This document shows, in pieces, positions 18,701 through 27,363 of a stretch of DNA of 64,000 bases. The stretch lies in assembly GCF_018271995.1 (NCBI RefSeq), contig NZ_JAGUCO010000004.1:248001-312000 (forward strand), read 5' to 3'. The stretch comes from Carboxylicivirga linearis. Lineage in GTDB: Bacteria > Bacteroidota > Bacteroidia > Bacteroidales > Marinilabiliaceae. The notes under the pieces are model-generated. The model saw nothing but the letters and a program-made list of their open reading frames with translations, was not told where the DNA came from and did no database searches. The translations under genes were made by a program, and so were the position numbers. The stretch's first letter is position 1; every line of letters begins with the position of its first letter.

Positions 18701-21656
18701 TTTGAATAAACACTTCTTCAGAACAATCCGGATCTGAAGTTCCGTCAAAACGAAGGCCATAGTAATATGAATCACTAACAGTAGAATTAGAAATCTGTCC
18801 TCCGGCATCCACCCAGGTTACAACCCCATAATTACTATTACCACCAAACAATAATCGGGTGAAATCGATGGCATTGAAATCATCATTGGCAGTACCTGTA
18901 TAACGAATGGTTGTCCAGTTACCCGCAGACGGTGCTTCTGCATCTCCATCGTTTTTGGTATCCTGAGGAACTCCATAATTATCATCCCTAATGGAAGTAA
19001 AAATAATGGAATCAGTTTCGAGGCCGGCAGCTTTAAATCCTCCGTTAACCGTTATACTTTTGCTTTGATTAAACTTAAGAACTACTCCCGGTTTAACCTC
19101 AACATCGGAACCCGAATTAATGGTCAGATTATCAAGCAGTACATACGAAATATTATCATATCCAGCTATAGTATCCTTATCGAGTGTAGCATTAAATCCA
19201 ACACTTTCGCCAATAATACCAATGGCTGTCCAACCCGGATTAGTAAAGCTGTTGCCAGTAAACTGAGGCATGGCATTGATAGATTTGGCCACAGGTGTAT
19301 AAGTGGTGTTTACCAACTCATTATTCTCAACTACCGGATGAGATGCCTGAAATGCATAGATACCGTAGTGGCAATCTTTAAGAATACTATTGCTTATTTG
19401 TGGACTGGCATTTTCAAGTGTTATCTGCCCTCCACTAATGTATTGTGTATTATAATATCTGCCCGGCATAGCTCCATACTGAAGACGAGTATAGTTTAAA
19501 ACACAATTTTCATCATCTACTGTATTTTCAAAAACAATACCTCCCCAATTGGCAATGGCCGGCACTGTTTGGGTTCCGTCTTTATTCGTATCCTGAGGAT
19601 TACCAAAATTATCATCCCTTACAGAAGTGAAGGTAATGATATTGTTTTCATCTCCTCCGTCTGCCACCAAAGCACCTTTTACAATTATAAGATGCGATTG
19701 ACTATATCCTTTGATTACAACACCCGGATTAATAGTTAGAGTAATGCCTTCAGGAATGGTAACCGAACCTAATAACAGGTAAGTTACATTTGGTATACCT
19801 GTTACATCACGCTGAGGCAGGTTAGCACTGGCAGTCATAGTACTGCTAATAATACCAATGGCATCGTAGGTATTATCAGAAAATGAAAAGCTATTATCGG
19901 TAAAAGTTGGTGTAGCGTCTAATGTTAGTGCAAAAGGCACTAATGATGATGAACCAATGGTATTAAACCGGAAACTAGGGCTTGAATTAAACTCAATGTA
20001 AGCACCAATGTAGTTGTTCTCGAAATTACAGTTTTCAATACTTGGCGAAGCATTCTGAATCCAAACCGGAGCCCTGTTGCTACGTCCACCAAACGAAAAA
20101 TCGGCATAGCTGATGCTACACTCTGCATCTACACTGCTATCTTCAAAACGGATAGATCCCCAGTTACCTGCGGCTGGAGGTGTGGCGGCACCATCGTTAT
20201 TAGTATCGCCTCCCAGGTTATCGTTCTGATAAGAGGTAAAATAGATCATATCTGTGTCTGAACCATCAGCTATTAAGGCACCTCTTACATATATACTACT
20301 GTTATTGAATTTAATTGTATTACCGGCACGAATGGTTAATGCAGCTGCTGCCTGAACATAAAAGGCCCTGGTAAATACATAGGGTACAGCCACTGTATCC
20401 AATGTCATATCACCATTCAGGTAACTAAAATCCACATAAACACCATTAAAGGTGTTATCCGATATATCAACATTATTATGCGCAAAAGTCAGATTGGCTG
20501 CACTTCCATATAAAATTGGCCAGCGACAATCCGATATTTGAGCGCTTTCAATATGAGTATCCCCTCCATTAACAACTCTTAGTCCCACATTATTTGACTG
20601 GTGAACAACACAATTGTCGGCAAGACTTAAGGTACCTCCATTATTATATAAACAGCTATAATTGGCATTAAAAGAGGAACTATAACCACCATACTCTATA
20701 GTAGTTGCATTAAAAGTTGCAACACCACCTGGCGATATATTTATGGCTTCCCAATTTCCGGCTGCTCCAACAGTAGTAGTTCCATCGTTATTGGTATCTC
20801 CTCCCAAAACATCATTCTGATATGATGTTACATAAACTCTATCGGTGACAGATCCATAGGTTAATAACGATCCGCTTACATTAACACTATTAGTACTGTT
20901 AACCTTTACCGTATTGCCTGCTCGTATTGCTAAGGTAGCACCGGCCTGTATCGTAAATTCATTTAACAGAACATACGGAACCGAAATAGTATCAAGTTCC
21001 ATATCACTATTGAGAGAGGTGAAATCTAAAAAGATTCCATTTAAGGTATTACCTAAAATATCAATTCCGTCTGTATTAAAAGTTAAATCCGAAGCACTGC
21101 TATAAACAACCGGCCATCGACAAGCCGTAATTTGAAGACTTTCAGCCTGAACTGTTCCTCCATCTAAAAGTCGCAAACCAGTATTATTAGCATCTTTAAT
21201 AATACAATTATCAGCCAAAGTAATTGCTCCTCCACTACTACTAAGACATGCATAGCTAATATTATAAGACGAACTATAACCACCATACTCAAAAGTGGTT
21301 GCATTAAACTCTGCAGTACCGCCGGAGCGAACATTAATTTCGTTCCAATCTCCTTTTTGGCGTGATAGAGGATCTACCTCAGAGGAAGTAAAAAGCACCC
21401 GGTTTACAGTGGTACCATTTACAATTAAATCGCCATCAACAATAATACTTGTATTATCATTGATTCGTACTTCAACTCCTTCATCAATCGTTAAAACACC
21501 TGATGTAGAGATTTGCAGGTTAGAAGTAACCACATAAGGTGAGCCATCAACCGTCCAGGTTGAATCAGTTGTTATAAAGCCTGATACATTGGTTTGTGAA
21601 CTTACAAGCCAACTAAAACAAGCCAATATAAAAACCAGAGTAAATGATTTTTTCAT
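15789..21656 (-). CDS. Giant secreted beta-helix protein with dockerin-like pair, cohesin-like module and T9SS tail
   Basis: I use the ATG at 21656, which puts a signal peptide at the N-terminus; a GTG 21 bases upstream is in frame. The 1955-residue product has eight imperfect modules of about 150-230 residues (about 25-1640). Each has a strand such as 'LTINPGVVIKG', then 'ITFTSVRDDN', a DTNxDG calcium-type loop in modules 2-8, a 'NWGGI' strand and a string of parallel beta-helix turns. At about 1656-1722 two EF-hand-like segments follow, 'GDVSLNGHIQAYDASLILQ' and 'ADVSGEAGITAYDASLVLQ', which fit the dockerin type I pattern. A cohesin-like sandwich (about 1732-1850) and a T9SS domain with 'YPNPSNGYIEF' end the protein. 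No lyase active site was recognised, so the helix may bind glycan or act as a spacer. Confidence 0.82.
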   Translation of the reverse strand: MKKSFTLVFILACFSWLVSSQTNVSGFITTDSTWTVDGSPYVVTSNLQISTSGVLTIDEGVEVRINDNTSIIVDGDLIVNGTTVNRVLFTSSEVDPLSRQKGDWNEINVRSGGTAEFNATTFEYGGYSSSYNISYACLSSSGGAITLADNCIIKDANNTGLRLLDGGTVQAESLQITACRWPVVYSSASDLTFNTDGIDILGNTLNGIFLDFTSLNSDMELDTISVPYVLLNEFTIQAGATLAIRAGNTVKVNSTNSVNVSGSLLTYGSVTDRVYVTSYQNDVLGGDTNNDGTTTVGAAGNWEAINISPGGVATFNATTIEYGGYSSSFNANYSCLYNNGGTLSLADNCVVHQSNNVGLRVVNGGDTHIESAQISDCRWPILYGSAANLTFAHNNVDISDNTFNGVYVDFSYLNGDMTLDTVAVPYVFTRAFYVQAAAALTIRAGNTIKFNNSSIYVRGALIADGSDTDMIYFTSYQNDNLGGDTNNDGAATPPAAGNWGSIRFEDSSVDAECSISYADFSFGGRSNRAPVWIQNASPSIENCNFENNYIGAYIEFNSSPSFRFNTIGSSSLVPFALTLDATPTFTDNSFSFSDNTYDAIGIISSTMTASANLPQRDVTGIPNVTYLLLGSVTIPEGITLTINPGVVIKGYSQSHLIIVKGALVADGGDENNIITFTSVRDDNFGNPQDTNKDGTQTVPAIANWGGIVFENTVDDENCVLNYTRLQYGAMPGRYYNTQYISGGQITLENASPQISNSILKDCHYGIYAFQASHPVVENNELVNTTYTPVAKSINAMPQFTGNSFTNPGWTAIGIIGESVGFNATLDKDTIAGYDNISYVLLDNLTINSGSDVEVKPGVVLKFNQSKSITVNGGFKAAGLETDSIIFTSIRDDNYGVPQDTKNDGDAEAPSAGNWTTIRYTGTANDDFNAIDFTRLLFGGNSNYGVVTWVDAGGQISNSTVSDSYYYGLRFDGTSDPDCSEEVFIQNCRLDPLAMSLMSNPLMSFTSPDIASNGNGSNGIFILEGNLANSANLVKRDVGGIYNIAYIIDRLTIGNNAILNISPGVVIKFRNYNSGITVNGALNANGAEEEKIVFTSIKDDSKGGDTNDDGNVSVPQRNNWSRIIFNASALEEDNLLNNCILNYGGYTYYSQGKNRSLVDIFDAYVEVDSCQLEHCNYGGIGIFGSSNAVVTNSQFNNLGEAPVILSMFAEPTFENNGVSNLGIVALGVAQETYSLDDTIPQRDFAGYDNITYYIYNTLTVNSGTNIVVPAGTIFKTYNHSAFTVNGALQVNGESGNPVVFTNLRDDAYGRPMDTNDNGAENGPSVQNYPIITYADISNDDSCSVDNTIFRYARSGVNMEQAAPDINASLFENCTWGVELRGVSTPALTNSTFNDLTYAPMVISLVSFPRDTVNNTISGTTYKAIGVLANEELVQDVTLKKNNFAGVRNIPYYFSGNYSIGTSVHLSIDPGVICKFHQGARMTVKRGLIAEGGSTADSVIVFTDIKDDFFGGDSNSNGPDNIANNYYNWKGLRFTDEAFDDSCRLENCLIRYAGYYNTEAAVTVEKASPSIRNSSLIYNANGVRATGASNPVINFCDIYGNTNFGVQNVDMAFDIDARYNYWGSNTGPTHASNPGGTGDAVTDMVNYDDFTTDGFTNPLMGDVSLNGHIQAYDASLILQHAATMITLNDLQQSVADVSGEAGITAYDASLVLQYVAGVITSFPAEVLKNTVAKTANDAYFSLNDVSPISTEFSTQLSVSNTSNLLSADIKLHFNAEVLQLKEVSGDQSGALMAYHIDNEKGEADLAFASAEAISNDGVWADLHFEIISGAEAETSIEFVELLSNEQYASANSKGAKVDNPVATVVQQVVIDESSLHTIYPNPSNGYIEFDYDVADENSEVVISAYSPNGTLITNLFSGTLNNGRYHFSGDELDSYHGVVIIRLMVEDEVFTQKVIIK

Positions 21657-21886
21657 GCTGATGTATTTTAATGACACAAGTTGTTTCGCTTACGCATGCC
21701 TAGGGGGAAGACTATTTAATTTAAGACATCCGAAAGCTCTTGTCAATGCTAACTGATGTCTTTTTTAATGGTGGTTTCAATGGAATTGACAGATGAAAAA
21801 TGAAAGTAGACTAACTCCTGCTTATTAGTTATAATCGCAGGTATTTGAATTGTCGACGAGTTTGATGCAAATGTCTGAATAGAGCA

Positions 21887-21914
21887 TAAAAAAAGCGATC
21901 GCAAAAACGATCGC
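21887..21914 (-). terminator. Terminator of the DoxX-to-isomerase operon
   Basis: GCGATCG at 21895-21901 pairs exactly with CGATCGC at 21908-21914. Read on the minus strand the hairpin is followed by seven T residues, 23 bases after the stop of the isomerase/epimerase gene. Confidence 0.85.
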
Positions 21915-21936
21915 CTTACAACTAACTATGAAAATT

Positions 21937-22794
21937 TCACTTCACAAAATCCGCCTCATTTAAATAGTTATAGCTAAGCCTTACACTTTCAAGTGGTTCA
22001 AAATTGTAGTTTTCAACTTCAACCACAATCTTTTGCATACCTGCTAAATCTGTTTTGGCGAACACTGAAGCAAAGTCCATTGTTCCACTTGCGCCCAACT
22101 CTTTTTTATCTTTTATATGCCAAAACAGAAAGCGTCCCGGATATTTTTCGAAATAATCAACAGCACTCTTACCTCCTACTTTTATCCAATATAAATCCAG
22201 CTCAAAAAATACTTTATCAGAATCGGTATTTTGCAGCATAAAATCATAACGAATTTGCCCATCAACCTCCTCAAATTCCTTGTCATGATTGTGATATCCG
22301 AAGTGCAATCCTTTTGCTTTGCACTTCGCACCCACCGCATTAAAATAATCGCAATACAGTTTTAGATCTTCCAGTGATCCATAACCTTTTTCATCCATCG
22401 ATGCCTGTATTATGTATTCAACTCCAGCAGCCTTATGAGCATCAATACACTCATCCCACCAGGCCATGGTTTCGTCCCAATTAGATGAATCTGGTAAATC
22501 ATGTCCTGCATGAGAAGCCGTGAATTGTAAACCATTTTTATCCAGTAAAGCCTTGAATTCAGCCGGACTCATACCGTAAAATTTACCATTATCATAGCCG
22601 GCAGCTTCAATAAAGGTATACCCAATCTCACCCACTTTTTGAATGGTGGCTGCTGCATCTTTATTCATATCGTCCCTGACAGACCATAATTGTAAACCAA
22701 CATCTTTCTTGGGTTTTGAAACCTGACTACAAGCACTCATTATGATTGAACTGATAAAAAGTATAATACTTACCTTGAGGATTGAGGATCTCAT
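21937..22794 (-). CDS. Sugar phosphate isomerase/epimerase-like lipoprotein (TIM barrel)
   Basis: A 285-residue xylose-isomerase-like TIM barrel preceded by a lipoprotein signal (lipobox ending at Cys22, 'MSACS'). Typical positions are present: 'GLQLWSVRDDM' at the first strand, 'GYTFIEAAGY', 'HAGHD', 'GYHNHDKEF' in the centre, 'FELDLYWIK', 'FWHIKDKK' and 'IVVEVENY' near the end; the Glu, Asp and His residues would hold a divalent metal. Its start overlaps the stop of the DUF1080 gene by 4 bases, so the two are translationally coupled. Export and the gene set suggest it acts in the periplasm on sugars or 3-keto sugars rather than on sugar phosphates. The exact reaction cannot be read from sequence. 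Confidence 0.88.
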   Translation of the reverse strand: MRSSILKVSIILFISSIIMSACSQVSKPKKDVGLQLWSVRDDMNKDAAATIQKVGEIGYTFIEAAGYDNGKFYGMSPAEFKALLDKNGLQFTASHAGHDLPDSSNWDETMAWWDECIDAHKAAGVEYIIQASMDEKGYGSLEDLKLYCDYFNAVGAKCKAKGLHFGYHNHDKEFEEVDGQIRYDFMLQNTDSDKVFFELDLYWIKVGGKSAVDYFEKYPGRFLFWHIKDKKELGASGTMDFASVFAKTDLAGMQKIVVEVENYNFEPLESVRLSYNYLNEADFVK

Positions 22795-23540
22795 AACTCC
22801 TTGATTTTAATATTGCGAAACCAAACATCATCTCCATGATCCTGAAGTCCAATATATCCTTCCGTAGCAACATCAGCCCAATTAGGATTCAATTCAGGGA
22901 ACTTACTACCAGCAACCAAATCATTCCATTGTGGTGTCCATAAATGGTACTCAACAACTGTTTCGCCATTTTGAATATGCCAAACCGATCCTTTATAAAC
23001 CTTTATTTCAACCGTATTCCATTCTCCGGCAGGCTTCGCATTTTGAGGTACAGCCGGATACAAATCGTAAAGTGAGCCGGCCATTCTATTTCCATCTTTA
23101 CCCGCTTTAGCATCCGGGTGACGCTCGTTATCGAGCACCTGCATCTCAGGAGCCGTCTTATAAATGTAATCAAGGGTATCACTTTCTTGTGCTAAATAAA
23201 AGATACCTGAGTTACCACCCTCCGAAATTTTCCATTCCAGTTTCAGGTGGAAGTTGCCGAATTTTTTATCGCCATATAAGATATCACCTCTATCTTTTCC
23301 ACCGGCCTCACCACGCCCTGAACCCGGGCAATGAAGTGTTCCGTCTTCTGTAATCTCCCAACCCGCAGGAAAAGTACTTTTATTATAATTTCGCCAGCCG
23401 TCAGAGGTTTTTCCATCAAACAGTAATTGCCATCCATCGGCTTTTTCTTCTTTTGTCAATGTATTATTTTCTTTTGTTTGTTGGCTACATGCCGAACTAA
23501 GTATCAGAGCCAATGCTCCAAGGAATAAGATTTGTTTCAT
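22791..23540 (-). CDS. DUF1080 protein (3-keto-glycoside hydrolase/lyase family), lipoprotein
   Basis: 249 residues with a lipoprotein signal ('LILSSACSQ', Cys at about 18). The body is a single jelly-roll DUF1080 domain, starting 'GWQLLFDGKTSDGWRNYN' and containing 'WEITEDGTLHCPGSG', 'FGNFHLKLEWKISEGGNSGIFY' and 'VATEGYIGLQDHGDDVWFRNIKI' at the end, all family hallmarks. DUF1080 proteins were first known as 3-keto-disaccharide hydrolases and have since been linked to cleavage of 3-keto-glycosides. The gene lies between an oxidoreductase that could form the 3-keto sugar and a TIM-barrel isomerase. A periplasmic location follows from the lipoprotein signal. Confidence 0.92.
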   Translation of the reverse strand: MKQILFLGALALILSSACSQQTKENNTLTKEEKADGWQLLFDGKTSDGWRNYNKSTFPAGWEITEDGTLHCPGSGRGEAGGKDRGDILYGDKKFGNFHLKLEWKISEGGNSGIFYLAQESDTLDYIYKTAPEMQVLDNERHPDAKAGKDGNRMAGSLYDLYPAVPQNAKPAGEWNTVEIKVYKGSVWHIQNGETVVEYHLWTPQWNDLVAGSKFPELNPNWADVATEGYIGLQDHGDDVWFRNIKIKEL

Positions 23541-23681
23541 AATTATATTGATTTAAGTAAGTATTGTGAATTAAAAAGTTGATCACACTTCGTGTGTTCT
23601 TTTAAAAATTATATACTATGGATAACACCTGTGGCTTCCACATTTTGTCTATAGTCTAATATCTAAAGGTCTACAGATCTA

Positions 23682-25160
23682 TTAAGGCATTTCAGGTAAT
23701 GACCAACCATCACGGTAGGTATGTTTGATTAATTCCTGAGCAAACTCATTGGCATTAACCGGATCTGTCCAATCTTTATTAAATGTTGGATGCCCATCGT
23801 GGATTTTAAAACCGTCGCGAATAACAGTACGAATGGTTTCATCATCTCCAATATTGGTGAAACGCATATTTTCACCATCCCAATGAAGTTCTTTATTTAA
23901 TGACTGTAACCTAACAGCCAATACTCCCATCACTACCATCTCATTAAAAGGACCAGCCTCGCTAAATGGAGATAAGGTCTCAACCCGCTTTTTAGGTGAT
24001 TCTTTACAAGCTCGCACCCAATCCATTTCGTGAGAACTTGTTATACGAGGCTGTGTTTTAGGTACATCTGGTTTTCTTCCCGAAAGCAACCACGGATCTT
24101 TACCATAACAACCGCAAATTAAAGTATCTTTTGTACCGTGGAATAAAACTCCGCCACCGGCATCATTCATATCTCTTCCCTCTGGCCAACCTTCCGGTTT
24201 TAAAGGCTGCAAACCACCATCGTACCAATGCACTTCCACCTCCGGCATTTTTACTTTAGCCAGACTTTTTCGTTCAGGGAAAGTTAATCTTACTCGTTGG
24301 GCTGTTGGAGCCGCATCAGTCAATAACAAAGTAGAACTTCCTTGTGCTTTTGTTGGATAACCAAGGTTGAGTCCCTTAAATACAGGATGTAGAATATGAC
24401 AGGCCATATCGCCTAGTGCACCTGTTCCAAAATCCCACCAGCCACGGAAATTCCACGGCGTATAAATATTATTGTAGGGTCGCATTTTAGCCGGACCGAT
24501 AAACAAATCCCAATTAAATGTATCAGGTATTGGCATTACTTCTTCTGGTCGGTTTAATCCTTGTGGCCAGATCGGACGATCGGTAAAGGCTTCCACTTTT
24601 GTTACTTCACCTATCTCACCATTATGAATCCACTCGGTTGTTAAAGCAACTCCTTCGCCTGAAGCCCCCTGATTTCCCATTTGAGTAGCCACCTGGTATT
24701 TTGCAGCCAGTTTGGTTAATAGGCGCGATTCATAAACCGTATGAGTCAGAGGCTTTTCAACATACACATGCTTACCCATAGTAATGGCATGAGCCGCAAT
24801 GATGGCATGCGCATGATCAGCTGTTGCTACTACAACAGCATCAATTTCATCAGCCATTTCGTCAAACATAACACGCCAGTCCCAATATCGTTTAGCCTTA
24901 GGGAAATGCTCGAAACAGCCCTTTGCATATTTCCAGTCCACATCACATAAGGCTACAATATTTTCACTTTCCATGGCTTTTAAAACACCAAAGCCACGAC
25001 CGCCAACGCCCACTCCGGCAATATTTAATTGATCATTCGGTGATAGTTTTCTTCGTTTAGCAAAAACTGCAGATGGCATCATAGCTAATCCGGCTGCTGC
25101 TAATCCGGCATTGGCTATAAAGCTCCTTCGACTTAAATGAGATTTTTTTGATTGTTCCAT
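23682..25160 (-). CDS. Gfo/Idh/MocA oxidoreductase with Tat signal, 492 aa
   Basis: The N-terminus has a twin-arginine signal ('SRRSFIANAGLAAAGLAM'), implying export of a folded, cofactor-loaded enzyme. A Rossmann domain follows with 'GVGVGGRGFGVL', then 'VVVATADHAH' and the family Lys in 'YVEKPLTHT'. The C-terminal alpha/beta domain includes 'WNFRGWWDFGTGALGDMACH', common in exported members of this family. Such enzymes oxidise or reduce sugar hydroxyls with tightly bound NAD(P), and some act as glucoside 3-dehydrogenases. It is 141 bases upstream of the DUF1080 gene and 44 bases downstream of a second oxidoreductase. The substrate is inferred from this context only. Confidence 0.93.
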   Translation of the reverse strand: MEQSKKSHLSRRSFIANAGLAAAGLAMMPSAVFAKRRKLSPNDQLNIAGVGVGGRGFGVLKAMESENIVALCDVDWKYAKGCFEHFPKAKRYWDWRVMFDEMADEIDAVVVATADHAHAIIAAHAITMGKHVYVEKPLTHTVYESRLLTKLAAKYQVATQMGNQGASGEGVALTTEWIHNGEIGEVTKVEAFTDRPIWPQGLNRPEEVMPIPDTFNWDLFIGPAKMRPYNNIYTPWNFRGWWDFGTGALGDMACHILHPVFKGLNLGYPTKAQGSSTLLLTDAAPTAQRVRLTFPERKSLAKVKMPEVEVHWYDGGLQPLKPEGWPEGRDMNDAGGGVLFHGTKDTLICGCYGKDPWLLSGRKPDVPKTQPRITSSHEMDWVRACKESPKKRVETLSPFSEAGPFNEMVVMGVLAVRLQSLNKELHWDGENMRFTNIGDDETIRTVIRDGFKIHDGHPTFNKDWTDPVNANEFAQELIKHTYRDGWSLPEMP

Positions 25161-25204
25161 AAAATTAGATGTTAGATGATTTATTTGATTTAAGGAATTG
25201 TGAT

Positions 25205-26758
25205 CTAAACTACTTGTTCTTTATCTGCATCCCAGAATACTTTTCGGTTCTCACGATAAGCTATGGTAGCCATATGAGCCGTAACGGCTTCTTCAAAAGC
25301 CTGGTCGATATTACAACTTGGTTGCTTATTCATTCGAATGCATTCCAACCATTCTTTAATATGCAAGTGTGCAGTATTTACCCGTTTGCCTTTTATATGA
25401 GTATACAATAATCCTCGACTCGCAAAATACTTTTCGGTAGCTGAAGTATATGCATCTACTGCATTACGACCGGGTTCATAGGTAATCATGGGCTGATCGG
25501 GATTAATTAGACCAGCATCCAGTTGTTTTCTATATTGAGTTGATTGCCTGTCGGGAAAAATCTCCAATCGGTTCTCCATTCGCATGGTAGCATCGTGCCC
25601 CATAATAACCTTGCCTCGGTAATTATCATTGGCCAAAGAAGCACTGTACATAAAGGTCAGATCACGATCGGGATATTCATAAACTGCCTGAAAGACGTCT
25701 GGCACTTCCCTGCCATCTTTAAAGAAATAGATGCCTCCCGAAGCCACCGCCGAATGGGGAATACCCAGATTCAATACCTGATTGATAGCATCGTATTCAT
25801 GAGTAAGTAAGTCGCCTCCCAGACCAGTTCCGTAATCCCACCAGCAACGCCAGCGAAAAAAACGCTCCAGACTAAAAGGATGCGGATTAGTTGGTTCAAT
25901 GAACTGCTTCCAGTCAATGGTTTGAGGGTTACCGTCGGGATGAATCGGATAAACCCATGCCCCGTTGGGATCGTTACGATTGGTACAAACTTCAATCAAA
26001 GAAATCTTACCCAGAATATTTTTATCTATTAGCTGTTTAGCTTTTCGAAAAGATGCTGTTTGCCGCCCCTGATGACCTAATTGCAGAACTACATTCGATT
26101 GTTTTATGACGTTGCGTAGTGCATAAGCCTCATCTACGGTGCGCGTCAATCCTTTCTCAACATAAATATGTTTCCCTGCTTTTGCGGCATCTATCGCCAT
26201 TTGCGCATGCCAATGATCGGGTGTGGCAATAATCACAGCATCTACATCGGTAGCATTTATTAAATCGCGGTAATTCTTATATCTTTTTGCTTTAATGGTT
26301 AATTGATCCTTTGAAGTCTTTTTTGTAGCATTAGACGAGGCTTCCAAAGCATACCGGGCATGTACATCAAAAATATCGCATACTGCTGTTATTTCAATAC
26401 GTAAATTATCCTGTTCTAAATAATCCTGATAGCGGGTATCATCCTTATTTTGCTCCGCACTCATTGCCCAATCTTTTAACACATCGGGATGGGCAAAACC
26501 TGCTGCTTCCAACAATTGTCTTCCCCTTATGCCGGAACCAATAATACCCACTCTAATCAGCTTGTCGCTGCCCGAAGAAAACGGATCCGGATCATCATAC
26601 AGATTTAACCCCAGTTCATCAGCTATATGGTAGGTTTGCTCCTGACGGTATTGTAATTTCTTTGTGAGCCCATATGCAAAAGCACCTAATACCGGTACTG
26701 TAGCCAATGTTTTTATTATATCTCTCCGGTTGTATTTTTTTTGATTATTGCTATTCAT
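25205..26758 (-). CDS. Gfo/Idh/MocA oxidoreductase with Tat-like signal, 517 aa
   Basis: A second exported oxidoreductase, clearly diverged from its neighbour. The N-terminus carries 'YNRRDIIKTLATVPVLG', a Tat-like leader. The Rossmann fold has 'VGIIGSGIRGRQLLEAA', 'VIIATPDHWHAQM' and the Lys of 'YVEKGLTRT'; the second domain has 'RFFRWRCWWDYGTGLGGDLLTHEYD'. An insert of about 60 residues between the first strand and 'ITAVCDIFDVHARYA' is longer than in the 492-residue enzyme. Its start overlaps the end of the DoxX gene by 8 bases, so they are co-translated. Paired exported oxidoreductases in such clusters may oxidise a glycoside at C3 and re-reduce the released 3-keto sugar; which copy does which is unknown. 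Confidence 0.92.
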   Translation of the reverse strand: MNSNNQKKYNRRDIIKTLATVPVLGAFAYGLTKKLQYRQEQTYHIADELGLNLYDDPDPFSSGSDKLIRVGIIGSGIRGRQLLEAAGFAHPDVLKDWAMSAEQNKDDTRYQDYLEQDNLRIEITAVCDIFDVHARYALEASSNATKKTSKDQLTIKAKRYKNYRDLINATDVDAVIIATPDHWHAQMAIDAAKAGKHIYVEKGLTRTVDEAYALRNVIKQSNVVLQLGHQGRQTASFRKAKQLIDKNILGKISLIEVCTNRNDPNGAWVYPIHPDGNPQTIDWKQFIEPTNPHPFSLERFFRWRCWWDYGTGLGGDLLTHEYDAINQVLNLGIPHSAVASGGIYFFKDGREVPDVFQAVYEYPDRDLTFMYSASLANDNYRGKVIMGHDATMRMENRLEIFPDRQSTQYRKQLDAGLINPDQPMITYEPGRNAVDAYTSATEKYFASRGLLYTHIKGKRVNTAHLHIKEWLECIRMNKQPSCNIDQAFEEAVTAHMATIAYRENRKVFWDADKEQVV

Positions 26759-27239
26759 CTATTGAGTTCTTTTGCTTGAATAATAGTCTGTCAATACCAA
26801 TAAATTGGCTTGTTGGGAAGAAGGATAAGACCAGTAAAACAACTGCGAATATCAGGTTTTTATCTACCCACAGCACATGGTCGCCTGTTAACTGAAAATT
26901 CTGGGATGCAACAGTTGGTGGATAGGACAGGTAGTATAACATCACCAAAATAGCGCCCGATACAGATGCTAACTTCGATAATAATCCCAGTATTAATCCC
27001 AGGCCAATAGCTATCAATCCCCAGGTGTTTAAGAAGTCGATTACATTTAACAATGAAGCATTATCTGCCAGAGATGACCAGATATTACTACCCGGAGAAT
27101 TTTTTAAATAAGCGAAGGCACTCCAGTTAGGATCGAGAAATTTTACAACACCTTCGTACAAAAAGTACCAACCCATCAACACCCGTAAACAAGACAGGCC
27201 GTAGAGTTGTGTTAGGTTTAAATTGGATTTTGTTAGCAT
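26751..27239 (-). CDS. DoxX family membrane protein
   Basis: 162 residues with four membrane helices and the DoxX pattern: 'LRVLMGWYFLYEGVVKFLDPNW' in the first helix, 'IAIGLGLILGLLSKLASVSGAILVMLYY' in the middle and a final helix ending near residue 145. DoxX-like proteins often accompany respiratory or quinone-linked redox enzymes. Here it is the first gene of the unit encoding two exported oxidoreductases and overlaps the second gene by 8 bases. It might help pass electrons from the periplasmic sugar oxidation into the quinone pool, which is speculation from position. Confidence 0.85.
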   Translation of the reverse strand: MLTKSNLNLTQLYGLSCLRVLMGWYFLYEGVVKFLDPNWSAFAYLKNSPGSNIWSSLADNASLLNVIDFLNTWGLIAIGLGLILGLLSKLASVSGAILVMLYYLSYPPTVASQNFQLTGDHVLWVDKNLIFAVVLLVLSFFPTSQFIGIDRLLFKQKNSIDE

Positions 27240-27363
27240 GAAAACTTGAGCTTTAGTTAGATCACTTTTAAAATTAATACTTTATAAGTTAATAAAAAAC
27301 AGCACTTTAAATTATTTATCACTATGGTTAAATAGTATCATGTTTTGTCAGATATATATACTT

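Noticed and set aside
19065-19499. 144-codon plus-strand open frame inside the giant beta-helix gene
   Set aside because: It is antisense within a gene with an excellent protein match in its own frame, and its residues follow the repeat pattern of that gene.
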